NCBI GenBank assembly: GCA_028641055.1
Contig: CM054058.1
Span: 82,502,020-82,566,019, forward strand
Source: Alopecurus myosuroides
Taxonomy: Eukaryota > Streptophyta > Magnoliopsida > Poales > Poaceae
Reading direction: 5' to 3'
DNA length: 64,000 bases
Shown: piece by piece, positions 52,629 through 62,763 of the stretch
How positions within the stretch are numbered: position 1 is the stretch's first letter
Layout: each line of letters opens with the position of its first letter
Notes under the pieces: generated by a model
Seen by the model: only the letters and a program-made list of their open reading frames with translations
Database searches by the model: none
What the model was told of the DNA's origin: nothing
Made by a program: the position numbers and the translations under genes

Positions 52629-55600
52629 TGTGATGCCCCACCGTGATCGGGCACTATGCAGATTTCAGCATTTCCGCCAAAATCCACATAATAACCGATT
52701 CCAGGTTGCCACTTGTGGTAACATTACAACAGTTCACGAATAATCCACAACAACAACAGAAAAGGTAGTTACAAGACGACTCAAACGAGTCAAGGATACA
52801 ACTGATACAATACAAAGATCCAAATAACAGCGGAAGAACCGACATAGCGTCCGGCTACGGACAAGATACAAATTGGACTAAGAGTCCTGAAGTTAACCGA
52901 TGGCGTCCAATCCCTGCCCAGGCCAAGCCGGAGGGATTCCCAAGCTAACGTCGTTAGACTTCAAAAATGTTGACTGCAATGTGGAATATGCAGCCACGAA
53001 AAGGATTCGTGGGTCAGTACGGTTAAGTAGTGGCAAGTGGATAAACCATACTCACGAGATACCAGCGTAACCATTCATCACAAGATACAAATACTTTGGG
53101 TAGAACGGAAGGAAAGGATTATTGCGAAGAAGCGGCAGCGGGCTGCACTAACTAACTACAGAGACTTGCTACAACATCCGGCTAAAAGAAAGGGGATAAG
53201 ATAGCGTATCAGAACCAACTACAACTACTCACCAAACAATACCCATCCAATGTTACCCCCTACTAAGGAAGCAACCCAAGGAAACTCACACGGTTGATTA
53301 GGGTGACATTCATTTTTATGGTGGAGGTAATCTATATTACTAGTCAAGTTATCATCGTTAAGTGTAAGTTGTCTGAGTACTTGTTAGCCAGCACTTTCAC
53401 CAAGTCATCCATAACCGCGGACAACACGGCTTCTCGAGAAGATTTAACCCTGCAGGGATGCACCAATTTAGCCGTACACGTAAGAATAACCCGCCAGACG
53501 GGGGATCAACCCACCAAGCGAGGTACTCAACACAACCCAACTCTTCTTCGCATCAAGCCCAAAGAACCACGTGCTGTGCGTGCGCGGCTAATCGAGCCCC
53601 CACGAAGAAAAGGGGGACCCTCATAGCACTGGAAGACCACGCCGCCCTAAATGCCGACTACAAAAGTTCCACCCTGGCGCCAAGGGCTCGCACTTGCATA
53701 TGCATGCATCAAATGGAAAGCCCGAACTAAGTGTGGCGATTTGGACGAGATGCGAATCGAGTCAGAATTGCGGGGGGCGCCCATACTCGCTTCCCACATG
53801 CGGTTAGTGCGCTCATCATGGATCAGTAGGACAAGACCCTTTTCCTAATTAGGGTCGACACTAGCAGGCCCCAAAACCACGTCGGGCCTCCTGCCGGTGC
53901 CTTATCATCAAATTATTATTACCCAAAGCATTAACATGTTGTTGATTGAAGTTGAAACCCAGCTATCAACTAAACATGTGATAAGATGGACAGCAAGACT
54001 TGAGCGCAAACAACACTAAGCATGCAACTACGACACGAGGGCCGACAGGGTAAACAAACAACAGGTAATATGAAGTGGAAGGAAGGCTGTATCATGGTTG
54101 CAAGGTAAACAAATGATAGGATCGAGACACAAGCATCGAATCATAAGGCTGGAATAAAGGCAACGGGAAAGAATCGGTAACAAGTGATGAAAGGCAGCCA
54201 TAGGTAGCAAGTGAGTATACTCGCCTGAGATCCAGCAAGTAGAGGTACATCCGCAGAACTTGTCGTTGCTCACATCATCTCAACATCCTATCCGCGAAGA
54301 AGCAACGAACTAGAACAAACACCGGATGCAACAATTACTTCTACAGCAAAAGATCTAGCATGATCAAGATATGGATGCATGACAAGTTTAAGGATGCATC
54401 AAAGATAAACTAGTTGACATGGTAAACATGTTTAAATGGGCCTATATGCAATTTGGGTTGCATATAGAAAAGCCCCTGAATTAGGGTTGAATTAAATGAT
54501 CTACAATTAACCATCAAGTGAAAGTTGATTAGAATGATGCATGGATGATGAAAACAATAAGAAAACAACAATAGCTTCAATTTGATATGTTGTTTACCAA
54601 GTTTGGAAATTTATTTATTAAGTTATGAAATTTGGCTTCTTAAATGAGTTACACAAGCATTTTTTGGTTTCACCCATTTTAATTGTTCAAAACAGATAAC
54701 AAAAATTATATTTGGAAAGAACACAAAATTTTAGATGGAATACATATTTCATTTGTTGAATTTGGATTTTAGATGAGCAAGTTATTAATTTGACAATTTT
54801 AAATGCATTAATTAAGAAACAGTTGTTTTCAGCAATTTAAATTATTCAAAACAGAAAACAAAGTTGATATTTGGAAAGCTTATTCAATTTTGCATGGAAA
54901 AGATATTTTACATGTTGGAATTGGATTTGAATTGCCCAAGTTATGAATTTTGCAATTTAAGAGGTTTAATTAAAGCATTGAATTATTGCACCACTTTTAA
55001 TTAGGGAAAACAGTAAACAAAATGTATTGAAAAGGTTTAAAACATGTAGCAAATGTTTCACTGAACATTTTGTGCTATTAAACATAATTTTTGGGTTATT
55101 ATTGAATTTATTATGCAATTTTTCATAAGTAGTCTTATTCTGCCCTTTTTAGTAAACAGAAGGAAACATGTTCAAAATTAATTCAATTGTGACCAAATAA
55201 AATACCAATGTGTAGAGTTTGTTAAGACAAATTTTTAGAGCCCAAGTTTGCTCAAATTGGATGAACAGAACGAAAGTTATGAAATTCCAAAGTTTCAACT
55301 TTTAATTGCATTTTCAGTAATTAATTATTTAGTGCAAAAATTATTACAGAAACATGTTGCAATTTTGTTACTAATGGAAATAGCACAAGATTTTGAATCC
55401 ACAGAAACTTGAATCACTGAATCTGGAGCAATATTCAATTTTATATTGATTTTACAAATAATGAAACAGATCTGCTTCTCTGAAATTCGAGAGAAAAAAG
55501 AAAGGCTGAGAAAAAAAAGGGGGTGGCTTTTGCGCCCAAGGGGATTCGAACCCTGGACCTGCTGCAAGTGCGCACGGGGGTGCTGCCAGTGGGCTAGCTG

Positions 55601-56666
55601 CTGCTTTGTGTTAGACTAAGGAGGCTTGCTGTTTTTGAGGTGATGCAACGACGCGAAAATCTGAACTGAAACAGAAACCTTCAAGCGTTCCTGCAACCGA
55701 CGAGAAAGGATGCCGGCGGCGATCTGCTCGCTGCTGCTTCTGTGGCCGGCGTGGGCGCGCAAGGGGGGCGTGCAGGCGCAGAGAGAAGGAGAAGAGGGGC
55801 GACAGGGGGGTGGCTCACCGAAGGCGTTGGTGTAGACGTTCGTTTCCCTGGGTAGTGAATACTGTTGACGAAGAGGATGCAGTCGTGGTGGTTGCCGACG
55901 GAGCTCGACGGGGCCGTCGCTCCGAGCCATCTCCTCGCCTCCTGATTCTCTGAAACGGACGAGGGTGCTATGGAGGTTCCGTTCCCGCTCACCGCGGTCT
56001 TCCGCGACGGCCACATGGCGATGCACCGAGCTCACAAAAACCCGGCCATGGAGGTTCTCTCTTGGTAGTTCAGAAAAACAGAGAGGGAGGAGAGAGATCA
56101 GAAGGAGAAAGGTTGGTGGCGGCGGCTAGGGAGGAAGAAGAGGGGAAGGTTAGGGTTTGGGGCTCTCCATCGGGGTAGATAAGGGAGAGGGGGAGAGGGG
56201 GACCATGGAGGGGAAAGGGACAGGTGGGGGGGATCACGTTCGCATCGTGCTCCGTCCGTACGGAGAAGAAAGCCCCACCGTGGGCTGCCTTGGTGGGTGG
56301 GCTGGGCCAAAACGTGAGGCTGCTGTTGTGCTTCTCCACATTCTTTTTTTTTTGTTAATTGTATTATGTTCCTCCTTATTTAATTTTCAGAAGAATAAAA
56401 GAAACTTTGTAAAATATTTTTATACAATATAATTTCAAATAGTTTGATATTAAAATAGAGGCTATTCATATGGCTATTAAACATTTGGCAAGCAACATAA
56501 ACATTTGATTTTTAAAGTTTAAATTTTAAATTTAGGGCTTATAGAAAAATATTTTTATGATGCAACAAACAACAACAACAAAAAAATGCAATGCAATGCA
56601 TGATGACCTGATGATGCAAAAAGAAAACAAACCATTCTAACTGGGGAAAAATCCCCGGGTGTTACC
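52629..56666 (-). repeat. 5' LTR of D
   Basis: 4,038 bp, same content as the left copy with small indels. Confidence 0.95.
55512..55611 (-). promoter_or_regulatory. tRNA-like Pol III A box/B box unit in the right LTR of D
   Basis: TAGCCCACTGGCAGC (55596-55582), GGTTCGAATCC (55552-55542) and a T8 run (55518-55511) on the minus strand. The B box is unchanged and the A box differs from the left copy by one base (T to C near its end). Confidence 0.6.
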
Positions 56667-56671
56667 GTTGG

Positions 56672-57770
56672 TAGCCGCAATGTAGAGTAGCATTGGCTCC
56701 TTGGGTAGCGGACGTGCCAGGATGTGAGCGCTACCCAGCATGGCCTTCAGCTCCTTGAATGCCACATCAGCTTGTGGTGTCCAGACAAACTTGTCACTCT
56801 TTTTCATCAATTGATAGAGAGGCAAGGCCTTCTCGCCCATTCTGCCCTAGAAGCGGCTCAGAGAAGCCAGGCATCCGGTAAACTTCTACACATCCTTCAG
56901 GGATCTCGGCAATGACATGCTCTCTATAGCTTTTATCTTTGAAGGATTGGCCTCAATGCCCCGGCTAGAAACCAAGAAACCAAGTAACCTGCCAGCCGGG
57001 ACGCCAAAGGTGCATTTAGTCGGATTCAACTTCATCCTGTATTTGCGCAAGTTGGCAAAAGTTTCCTCAATGTCACTAAGCAGAGTATGTGTTTTATTCG
57101 TTTTGATGACAATGTCATCTACGAACATCTGCACATTCTTGCCAATTTGGTCATGCAAGCATTTCTGCATGCATCTCTGATAGGTAGCCCCAGCATTCCG
57201 CAACCCAAAGCACATGACACGATAGCAATAAGCCCCGTACAAGGTAATAAAAGCAGTTTTTATTTGATCATCCGGGTTGAGAGCTATCTAATGGAAACCA
57301 GAGTAGGCATCAATGAAAGACAAAAGCTCGCAACCGGCAGTGGAATCGATCACCTGATCTATGCGGGGTAGCGGGAATGGATCCTTGGGGAAGGCCTTGT
57401 TCAGGTCGGTGTAGTCCACGCACATGCGCCATGCGGTGTCGGCCTTGGGGTCCTCCTTCTTCTTCTCAACCATAACCGGGTTGGGTAGCCAATCCGGATG
57501 CAATACCTCCATGATAAAGTTGCTTATCAGCAACTTGGTGATCTGATCACCGATAGCTTTCCTCCTCTCGTCACCAAAGCGGCGCATAGCCTGCTTGACT
57601 GGCTTGGCGTCAGGACGCACATGTAGCGAGTGATCAACCAACTCCCTCGGGACACCCGGCAGATCCTCATTGGAACATGCAAAGACGTCCCGATTCTCAC
57701 GGAGGAAGTGGATGAGCTCGCTTTCCTATTTCCGATCCTCATTGGACCAATTATGGCAACACGGTCTAGG
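56672..57770 (-). pseudogene. Reverse transcriptase part of C pol
   Basis: The region runs from HPDWLPNPVMVEKKKEDPKA through WRMCVDYTDLNKAFPKDPFP and LLSFIDAYSGFH to CFGLRNAGATYQRCMQKCLH. The active-site motif is MFVDDIVIK, and the frame goes on to GFLVSSRGIEANPSKIKAIE and LPLYQLMKKSDKFVW. In-frame TAG codons follow SGFH (57288-57290) and SLKDV (56886-56888), and another lies near 56849. The D insertion ends the segment at 56671. In A and B the same protein stops just after WRMCI. Confidence 0.93.
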
Positions 57771-57772
57771 AA

Positions 57773-58537
57773 CTAAGGATCGACCTGGACCTTCTTTGTC
57801 TCCTGGGACTCCAAGAAAGCAGTTCCATACTGGGAACTCCGCATACCAGGCGCACCACCTTGCGTTGCTTGCGCCATAGCCACCACATCGTGCATCTTCT
57901 TCTTCTCGGCAGCAATGACCATGGATTCCGCCAGCTGAGAACTAACAGAGGCACATTCCAAGGAACGCTTGTAGTCACCCGAGATGGTGATGACTCCATT
58001 GGGACCAGGTATCTTCATCTTCAGGTAAGCGGCATGAGTTGAGGACATGAACTTGGTGAGGGCCGTCCTACCGAGTAGAGCGTGGTAGGGGCTCTGAAGA
58101 TCAACAACCTCGAACTGCAGGCACTCGGTGCGGCAGTTCTCCCTGGTGCCAAATAGGACATCTATCCAGATGCGGCCGATTGGAGCACACGACACTCGCG
58201 ACACAATTCCGTGGAAAGTGGTCCTGCTGGGTAGCAGCATGTTCTCGGCAAGGCCAAGATTCTCCAGTGTATCCCGGTACATGATGTTGATGTTGCTGCC
58301 GTTATCAATCAGCACCTTGCTGAACTTGACATTCTTCTGGGTTCCCAAGAAAGTGGGATCCACCACCAGTGCATGGGTACCCGGATTAGGCATCACCTTG
58401 GGGTGATCAGCCTTGGACCAGGTAATATCTTGGTCGCACCAGTGCAGGTAGTGAGGCACAACCGGGATCACTGCATTCACCTCCATCGCACGCCTGTGCT
58501 GTGACTGCTTGTCGTGTGGCTCGATGGTGAAGATCAT
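57773..58537 (-). pseudogene. Aspartic protease part of C
   Basis: 255 codons, with SKVLIDNGSNINIMYRDTL as the protease active-site block and AQSPYHALLGRTA-type sequence (LQSPYHALLGRTALTKFM) as the second conserved block, as in the A and B protease (LRSPYHALFGRPAYAKFM). The usual DTG/DSG is DNG here and DGG in A and B. The frame ends at a stop (57773) before RT. Confidence 0.88.
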
Positions 58538-58547
58538 GTAGCTCTCA

Positions 58548-58607
58548 TGGTGCTCCTGGTACTGGTTCGGTCTCCACCCTCATTGTTGCCGTTGTTGTTT
58601 TTGTTCC

Positions 58608-58650
<43 letters not shown>

Positions 58651-60229
58651 GAATTTGCGGTTGCGGTTGTTGTTGTTGTAGTTGCGGTTGCCGTTGTTGT
58701 ATTTGCGGTTGGCTCCCTGAGCCACTTGGTTCACATTCTCCCTTCTCGGATTCCCCGCTGGCCTGGGAGCAGCTGCCCGAATAGGCTGCACATTGGCATT
58801 CGCAGCCGGCAGAGGAGGAGGAGGGGGCAGGTCTTCATTCTTGATGCGGTCCCACTAGCTGCACTGTTGGGTAGTGTGGTTGGCTGGCCTAGTCGGATGC
58901 CGAGTATGGAAACTTCATGGCCCAACCTTCATGTTCTCAAAGATAAAAATTGGATCCGGGTTGCCGCCACCCTGCTGGGGAGCATTGTATGGCTTCTTGA
59001 TGCCTTGGCCCTGATTCTGGTTTTGCCCGTATTAGGCTCCAGCAGTTTTTTGCCTTTGGCTACTCCCAGCAGCCGTGGTCACAACATTCACCTCCTCGGG
59101 ATCATACCGAGTTTCTATGCGGTCACCTCTGCGCTTGTTGCGGAACTCATTGCGCCTGCTCCCATCATGGTGCTTCCTTCTCGGCTCAGGAGGGTCACCG
59201 AGTGCATACATATACGCAATCCTGATCGTCTCGGCGAGCGTACTCGGCATCTCTCGCTGCAGCCTCTGCCACAACATGCTGCCATGCCTGCAGCCCTGAC
59301 CAAACCAGGTAATGGCCTGGGCCTCATTCACACCTTCACAGGTGTTCCTCAAAGTGCTCCACCGAGTAAGATACTCCCGATCAGTCTCCTCTTCTCGCTG
59401 CTTGCAAGCGGACAGCTGCTGCGTCCTATTCAGCCTCTTGTATGTGCTGGTGAAGTTGATGATGAAGGCTTCCGAAAAGTCTAGCCAGCAGTTGATACTG
59501 TCCTTGGGCAGGTTGTTGAGCCAAGTCCGAGCAGGGCCATCTAGCATCTGCGGAACATACCGCACAGCCCACCTCCTGTTGCCGCCGGCAATGTGCACAG
59601 TAGTAACATAGTCACTTAGCCAGTCTTCCGGCTTGGTGCTGCCATCATAGCACTTTGTCCCTCTAGCCAGCTGAAAATGGCTCACGGACGGCTCCTCCAT
59701 GATGCGGCGGCCAAAGCATTCTGGGCCGGGTGGCCCCTTCGTCTCGAGCTGCGCAGATCGGTTGATCCGGTCCAGCTTGTACCTTGCATCAGTGGGCTCC
59801 AGCATCCGGTCACCGAGGCGGTCAGTGACTTCTCTTGGATCTGCGTACCCGGCTAGCCCCATCGCCGAGTACCCGTCATCGTAGCGGTCTTGCTGCACAG
59901 CTGCGGGTTGCACAGCCGGATTGGCTGCTACCGCCACCGCCTGCGGCTGCACAGCGGCCCGCGGCTGCACCCTCTGCTGAGTAGGCTGAGCAGCATGACG
60001 CCGAGATGTGCCTTCCCGGTTTCCTCCTTGCCCCTTGCTGTGAGCTTTAGTGGCTTGATTAGCCTGCTCCTGCAGAGTTGTGTTTATGGCCGGGCTGCCG
60101 CTCTACAGCGTGCTGTTTTGCAGCAACAACCGGGTCGTACACCTGCATCTGTTTGTTTCTCCCAGAGGTCACGATCTGGGCTCTATCGCCACCGGGAAGC
60201 GGTGATGACGCCTGATCCAAAGATCTCAT
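58548..60229 (-). pseudogene. Gag of C with Asn-run and several breaks
   Basis: I choose the ATG at 60229 (MRSLDQASSPLPGGD), the first in-frame start after the primer site; a frameshift near 60090 separates it from the main frame (59970-59032). That frame has the gag domain (PEDWLSDYVTTVHIAGGNRR, DSINCWLDFSEAFIINFTST). After stops near 59032, 58920 and 58858 come a zinc-knuckle-like remnant with HTRHPTRPANHTTQQC and a long Asn run (58607-58651). Confidence 0.88.
58607..58651. repeat. (GTT)n trinucleotide repeat in gag of C
   Basis: Fifteen or so GTT units, AAC on the coding strand, giving a poly-Asn tract. Confidence 0.95.
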
Positions 60230-60266
60230 CCCATGCGAATGAACAACATGGGAAGCGCCAGCACCC

Positions 60267-60284
60267 TGGAAGCGGTGGGCGCCA
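60267..60284 (-). promoter_or_regulatory. Primer-binding site of C
   Basis: TGGCGCCCACCGCTTCCA on the minus strand, two bases inside the LTR; shares the first 12 bases with A and B. Confidence 0.7.
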
Positions 60285-60286
60285 AC

Positions 60287-61099
60287 TGTCGTGGTGGTAT
60301 CACGGCAGATGCCATGGGATGGCTAAAGTTGGGGCCGATGGACGCTGGGGGTATCCGGGGAGGGATCGCACGGCGAGTAGGTAAGTAACACTGCAAACAA
60401 CAAGATCTACCCAGGTTCAGGGCCCTCGTGTGGAGGTAACACCCCTACTCCTGCCTCTCTCTCTATATGTGTAATCTCCGAGTACCCACAGTACAATGTA
60501 TGCCTCTTGGCCGAGTAGCCACTCGGCTGTTCTCTCTAGCCATAGTGTTGGCTCTAGCAATAAATGTGATCTGAAGCAACCTCCCTCGCGCAGGAGGGGG
60601 CAGTGCACCTTATATACTGGCGCCCAGCTGAATAAACAAAGACTAAAATGTACAGCTGATGTGACTTGAGCACGCTTCCCGGATCTCGCGCTGAGAAGCC
60701 GCCGCGCCGTACGGCTGACAGGTCCTGCCTACTCTGTCAGCCTCACAGCGTAGGCCCCCATCCGTGCCCACCTCGCTGTCACCACGTTGCGTCACTGATG
60801 ATCACATACCTAGTAAGTCGAACCGCACGTCGGTACGGACGCAGGATACGCGGGATCCCTTGTCACAACGGCTCCATTGACTTCTGGCCCGAGTAGGCTT
60901 GCTGTCCATCTACCCGGACCACAACTTCTCTACTCGGACGAACATAATCTTCCTCGATATCTTTTCTTGGCCTTCAGTGATATGTCCGGATAGGACCTAC
61001 CGGGTAGCAAGTACCCGGGTAGCCATCTACCCGGTCAACAACACCTTGACCTTCACTTTAGCACTTGCCTTACCCTTACTCGGGGGTAACCCCCCGACA
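60287..61099 (-). repeat. 5' LTR of C
   Basis: 813 bp, TATATAA box on the minus strand at 60610-60616. ACTAG at 61100-61104 is the right copy of C's target duplication. Confidence 0.95.
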
Positions 61100-61104
61100 A
61101 CTAG

Positions 61105-61478
61105 TGAAAGTATGATCCCTAGGCCTTGTTTCTAAGCATGGAAACACCGTTTACAATTAGTTCTGCTACATGTTTGCTTGCTTCCTTTTTTCAGATTGCT
61201 ATTATCACTTATAATCATCCATATTACTTGTATTTCACTATCTCTTCGCCGAACTAGTGCACATATACAACTTAAAATTGTATTAGGTGTGTTGGGGACA
61301 CAAGAGACTTCTTGTATCGTAATTGCAGGGTTGCTTGAGAGGGATACCTTTAACTTATTCCTCCATGAGTCGATAAACCTTGGGTAATACACTTAAGGGA
61401 AACTTGATGTTGTTCTATAGACCTCTGCACTTGGAGGCCCAACACTGTCTACAACAATAGAAGCGTGCGTAGACATCA
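61105..61478 (+). repeat. 3' LTR of W, right part
   Basis: Continues the LTR broken at 38551 and ends GTAGACATCA, as at 33841. GACGT (61479-61483) is the right target duplication. Confidence 0.95.
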
Positions 61479-61667
61479 GACGTCCATAACTGCAACAACA
61501 TAACACATATAAGCACATATGCATGACAACAGAAAGATTCATTTGAATGCTTAAAACTTGAAATGAATATAACAATTAATTGAGCTACATATTGGCGGGA
61601 GACGATGAAGGTTATAGGGGCCGACGTAGGGTCCTCTTTTCCGTCGGCATCACACCGAAAAGCGAAT

Positions 61668-62330
61668 CATTCTATCCAGAACTATATTGCAAAACAATTT
61701 TGAAGAGTTTCACAACACATTGTGTCTATTATGAGCTAGTACACCTCATGGTGATCAGAGGAAGGATTGGTTTTCCGGAATTCTTTGAAACTAAAGACGG
61801 TCACATATATGTCACGTTCTTTAGTTACAATAACGTCCGAAAAACCGATGTTTTCATCCATCCCGGGATCACCATCACGTGTAGTAACACGTAAGTTCAC
61901 AACATATTGTGAAGCTCTTCCAAATTGTTCTAGAATAGAGTACCGGATATAATCATTCCTTTTCCCCGGGAGATGTTGATGGAGGTGGGAACAACCAGCC
62001 ATTCTATCCACGACTCCATTCCAGAATAATTTTGAATAGCTTCACAACACTTTGTTTCTGTTACGAGCTATTACACCTCATGGTTACAAGGGAAAGGATG
62101 AAGACAAAAGTTTTTGGACTTCTTTAAAACTATATACCGTCACATAATTGTTACGTTCTTTAGTTACAGAGAAGTCCAGAAAACCCCTATTTTCATCCAT
62201 CCCGGGATCACCATCACGTGTAGTAACACGTAAGTTCACAACATGTCGCGAAGCTTTTCCAAATTATTCTCGAATGGAGTACCGGATAGAATTATTCCTT
62301 TTTTCCCGATCAATGCTGATGATGGCGAAG
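61668..62330. repeat. Tandem duplication, ~330-bp unit, two copies
   Basis: Both copies run from ATTCTATCCA through CATCCATCCCGGGATCACCA and CACGTGTAGTAACACG to GAGTACCGGATA. They have diverged by point changes and small indels. Confidence 0.85.
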
Positions 62331-62339
62331 GCAGTCGGA

Positions 62340-62690
62340 TGTCAACGACGGCATCACCATCGACGGAATCACCACCGGCATCACCACAAACATCTCCATC
62401 GGCTCACCGCCCCTACCTTAACATATGTCCCCGCCACCATTATGTTCTCTCTATTCACCGGCATCACCACAAACATCTCCATCGGCTCGCCGCCCCTACC
62501 ACCACACATGCACCCCTGCCATCGTCATCCTCTCTCTCTCTTCACGGTCATCACCAGGAACATCTCCACCGGCTCACAGCCCCGGCCTCGACACCTGCAC
62601 CCGCCACCGTCGTGCTCTCTCTCTCTTCGCCGGCTCACCGCCCACCGCCCCTACATCGATGGCATATCCTCGCCACCTAAATCGACTGCT
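62340..62690. repeat. Short tandem GC-rich repeats at the right end of E
   Basis: Imperfect units with GGCATCACCACAAACATCTC and CACCGGCTCACCGCC-type words, three to four times. Possibly subterminal repeats of E. Confidence 0.7.
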
Positions 62691-62763
62691 ACCGGTAGCC
62701 CATTTTAGTGGTACGACGCACGGTGGAATCGCGTTTTTCCCGGTGGGGTAACGTGTGGTGCTC

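Larger units (their letters stand above)
48126..56666 (-). mobile_element. LARD-like LTR element D, 4-kb LTRs and ~0.5-kb interior
   Basis: LTRs 48126-52131 (4,006 bp) and 52629-56666 (4,038 bp) read on the minus strand as TGTAACACC...GGGGCATCACA; the first base of the right copy is changed. GTTGG flanks both sides (48121-48125, 56667-56671). The interior is 497 bp (52132-52628) and codes for nothing. A tRNA-iMet primer site next to the right LTR gives minus orientation. The element splits the RT/RNase H region of C between AATNG and RVVSVVIVV. Proteins must come from another element. Long LTRs plus a non-coding core recall LARD elements, although the core here is unusually short. Confidence 0.93.
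38552..61099 (-). mobile_element. Tat/Retand-like gypsy retrotransposon C with full pol and antisense gene, contains D
   Basis: LTRs at 38552-39420 (869 bp) and 60287-61099 (813 bp) end in TG..CA and are flanked by ACTAG (38547-38551, 61100-61104). On the minus strand the order is LTR, primer site, gag, protease, RT, RNase H, integrase, then a converging spliced gene on the other strand, then the second LTR. D interrupts the RT/RNase H region. Without D the element is 14.0 kb. Several stops and frameshifts make it defective. Gene order with integrase last and an antisense gene after it fits the Tat lineage. Confidence 0.95.
32420..61478 (+). mobile_element. Non-autonomous Ty3/gypsy-type LTR retrotransposon W, contains C
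   Basis: LTRs of 1,422 bp (32420-33841) and about 1,420 bp (37506-38551 plus 61105-61478) start TGATACGTCTC and end GTAGACATCA. They are flanked by GACAT (32415-32419) and GACGT (61479-61483), a 5-bp duplication with one change. The primer site is downstream of the left LTR. Without C the element is about 6.5 kb with a 3.7-kb interior that lacks gag, protease, RT and integrase. This LTR type is common in Triticeae and related grasses. Confidence 0.93.
1..62760 (-). mobile_element. CACTA (En/Spm-like) element E, left end outside window
   Basis: I infer this element from a TNPA/Ulp1-type gene split over 424-761 and about 29640-32410 (minus strand) and a right border near 62760. That border interrupts an Athila-like pol gene. 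Read inward on the minus strand, the border starts CACCACACG, close to a CACTA end with a T-to-C change. A 3-bp target duplication (CTC at 62761-62763) cannot be confirmed because the left end is not in the window. Without the two retrotransposon nests (B and W) about 5.8 kb of E is present. No TNP2 gene of E is seen. The link between the pieces rests on gene order, strand and the target duplications of B and W. The exact right border is uncertain. Confidence 0.6.
61484..62760. other. Right terminal region of CACTA E
   Basis: No gene. It holds two tandem copies of a ~330-bp unit and then a CCATCGGCTCACCGCC-type repeat. A plus-strand frame at 62148-62708 is only the repeat read as His/Pro/Ser-rich protein. 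Confidence 0.5.

Noticed and set aside
48789..53626. Two near-identical 110-aa ORFs (48789-49121, 53294-53626) as a conserved protein
   Set aside because: They are the same position in the two LTRs of D; identity follows from LTR duplication.
62148..62708. 186-aa His/Pro/Ser-rich ORF
   Set aside because: Translation of tandem GC-rich repeats; two other frames are also open.
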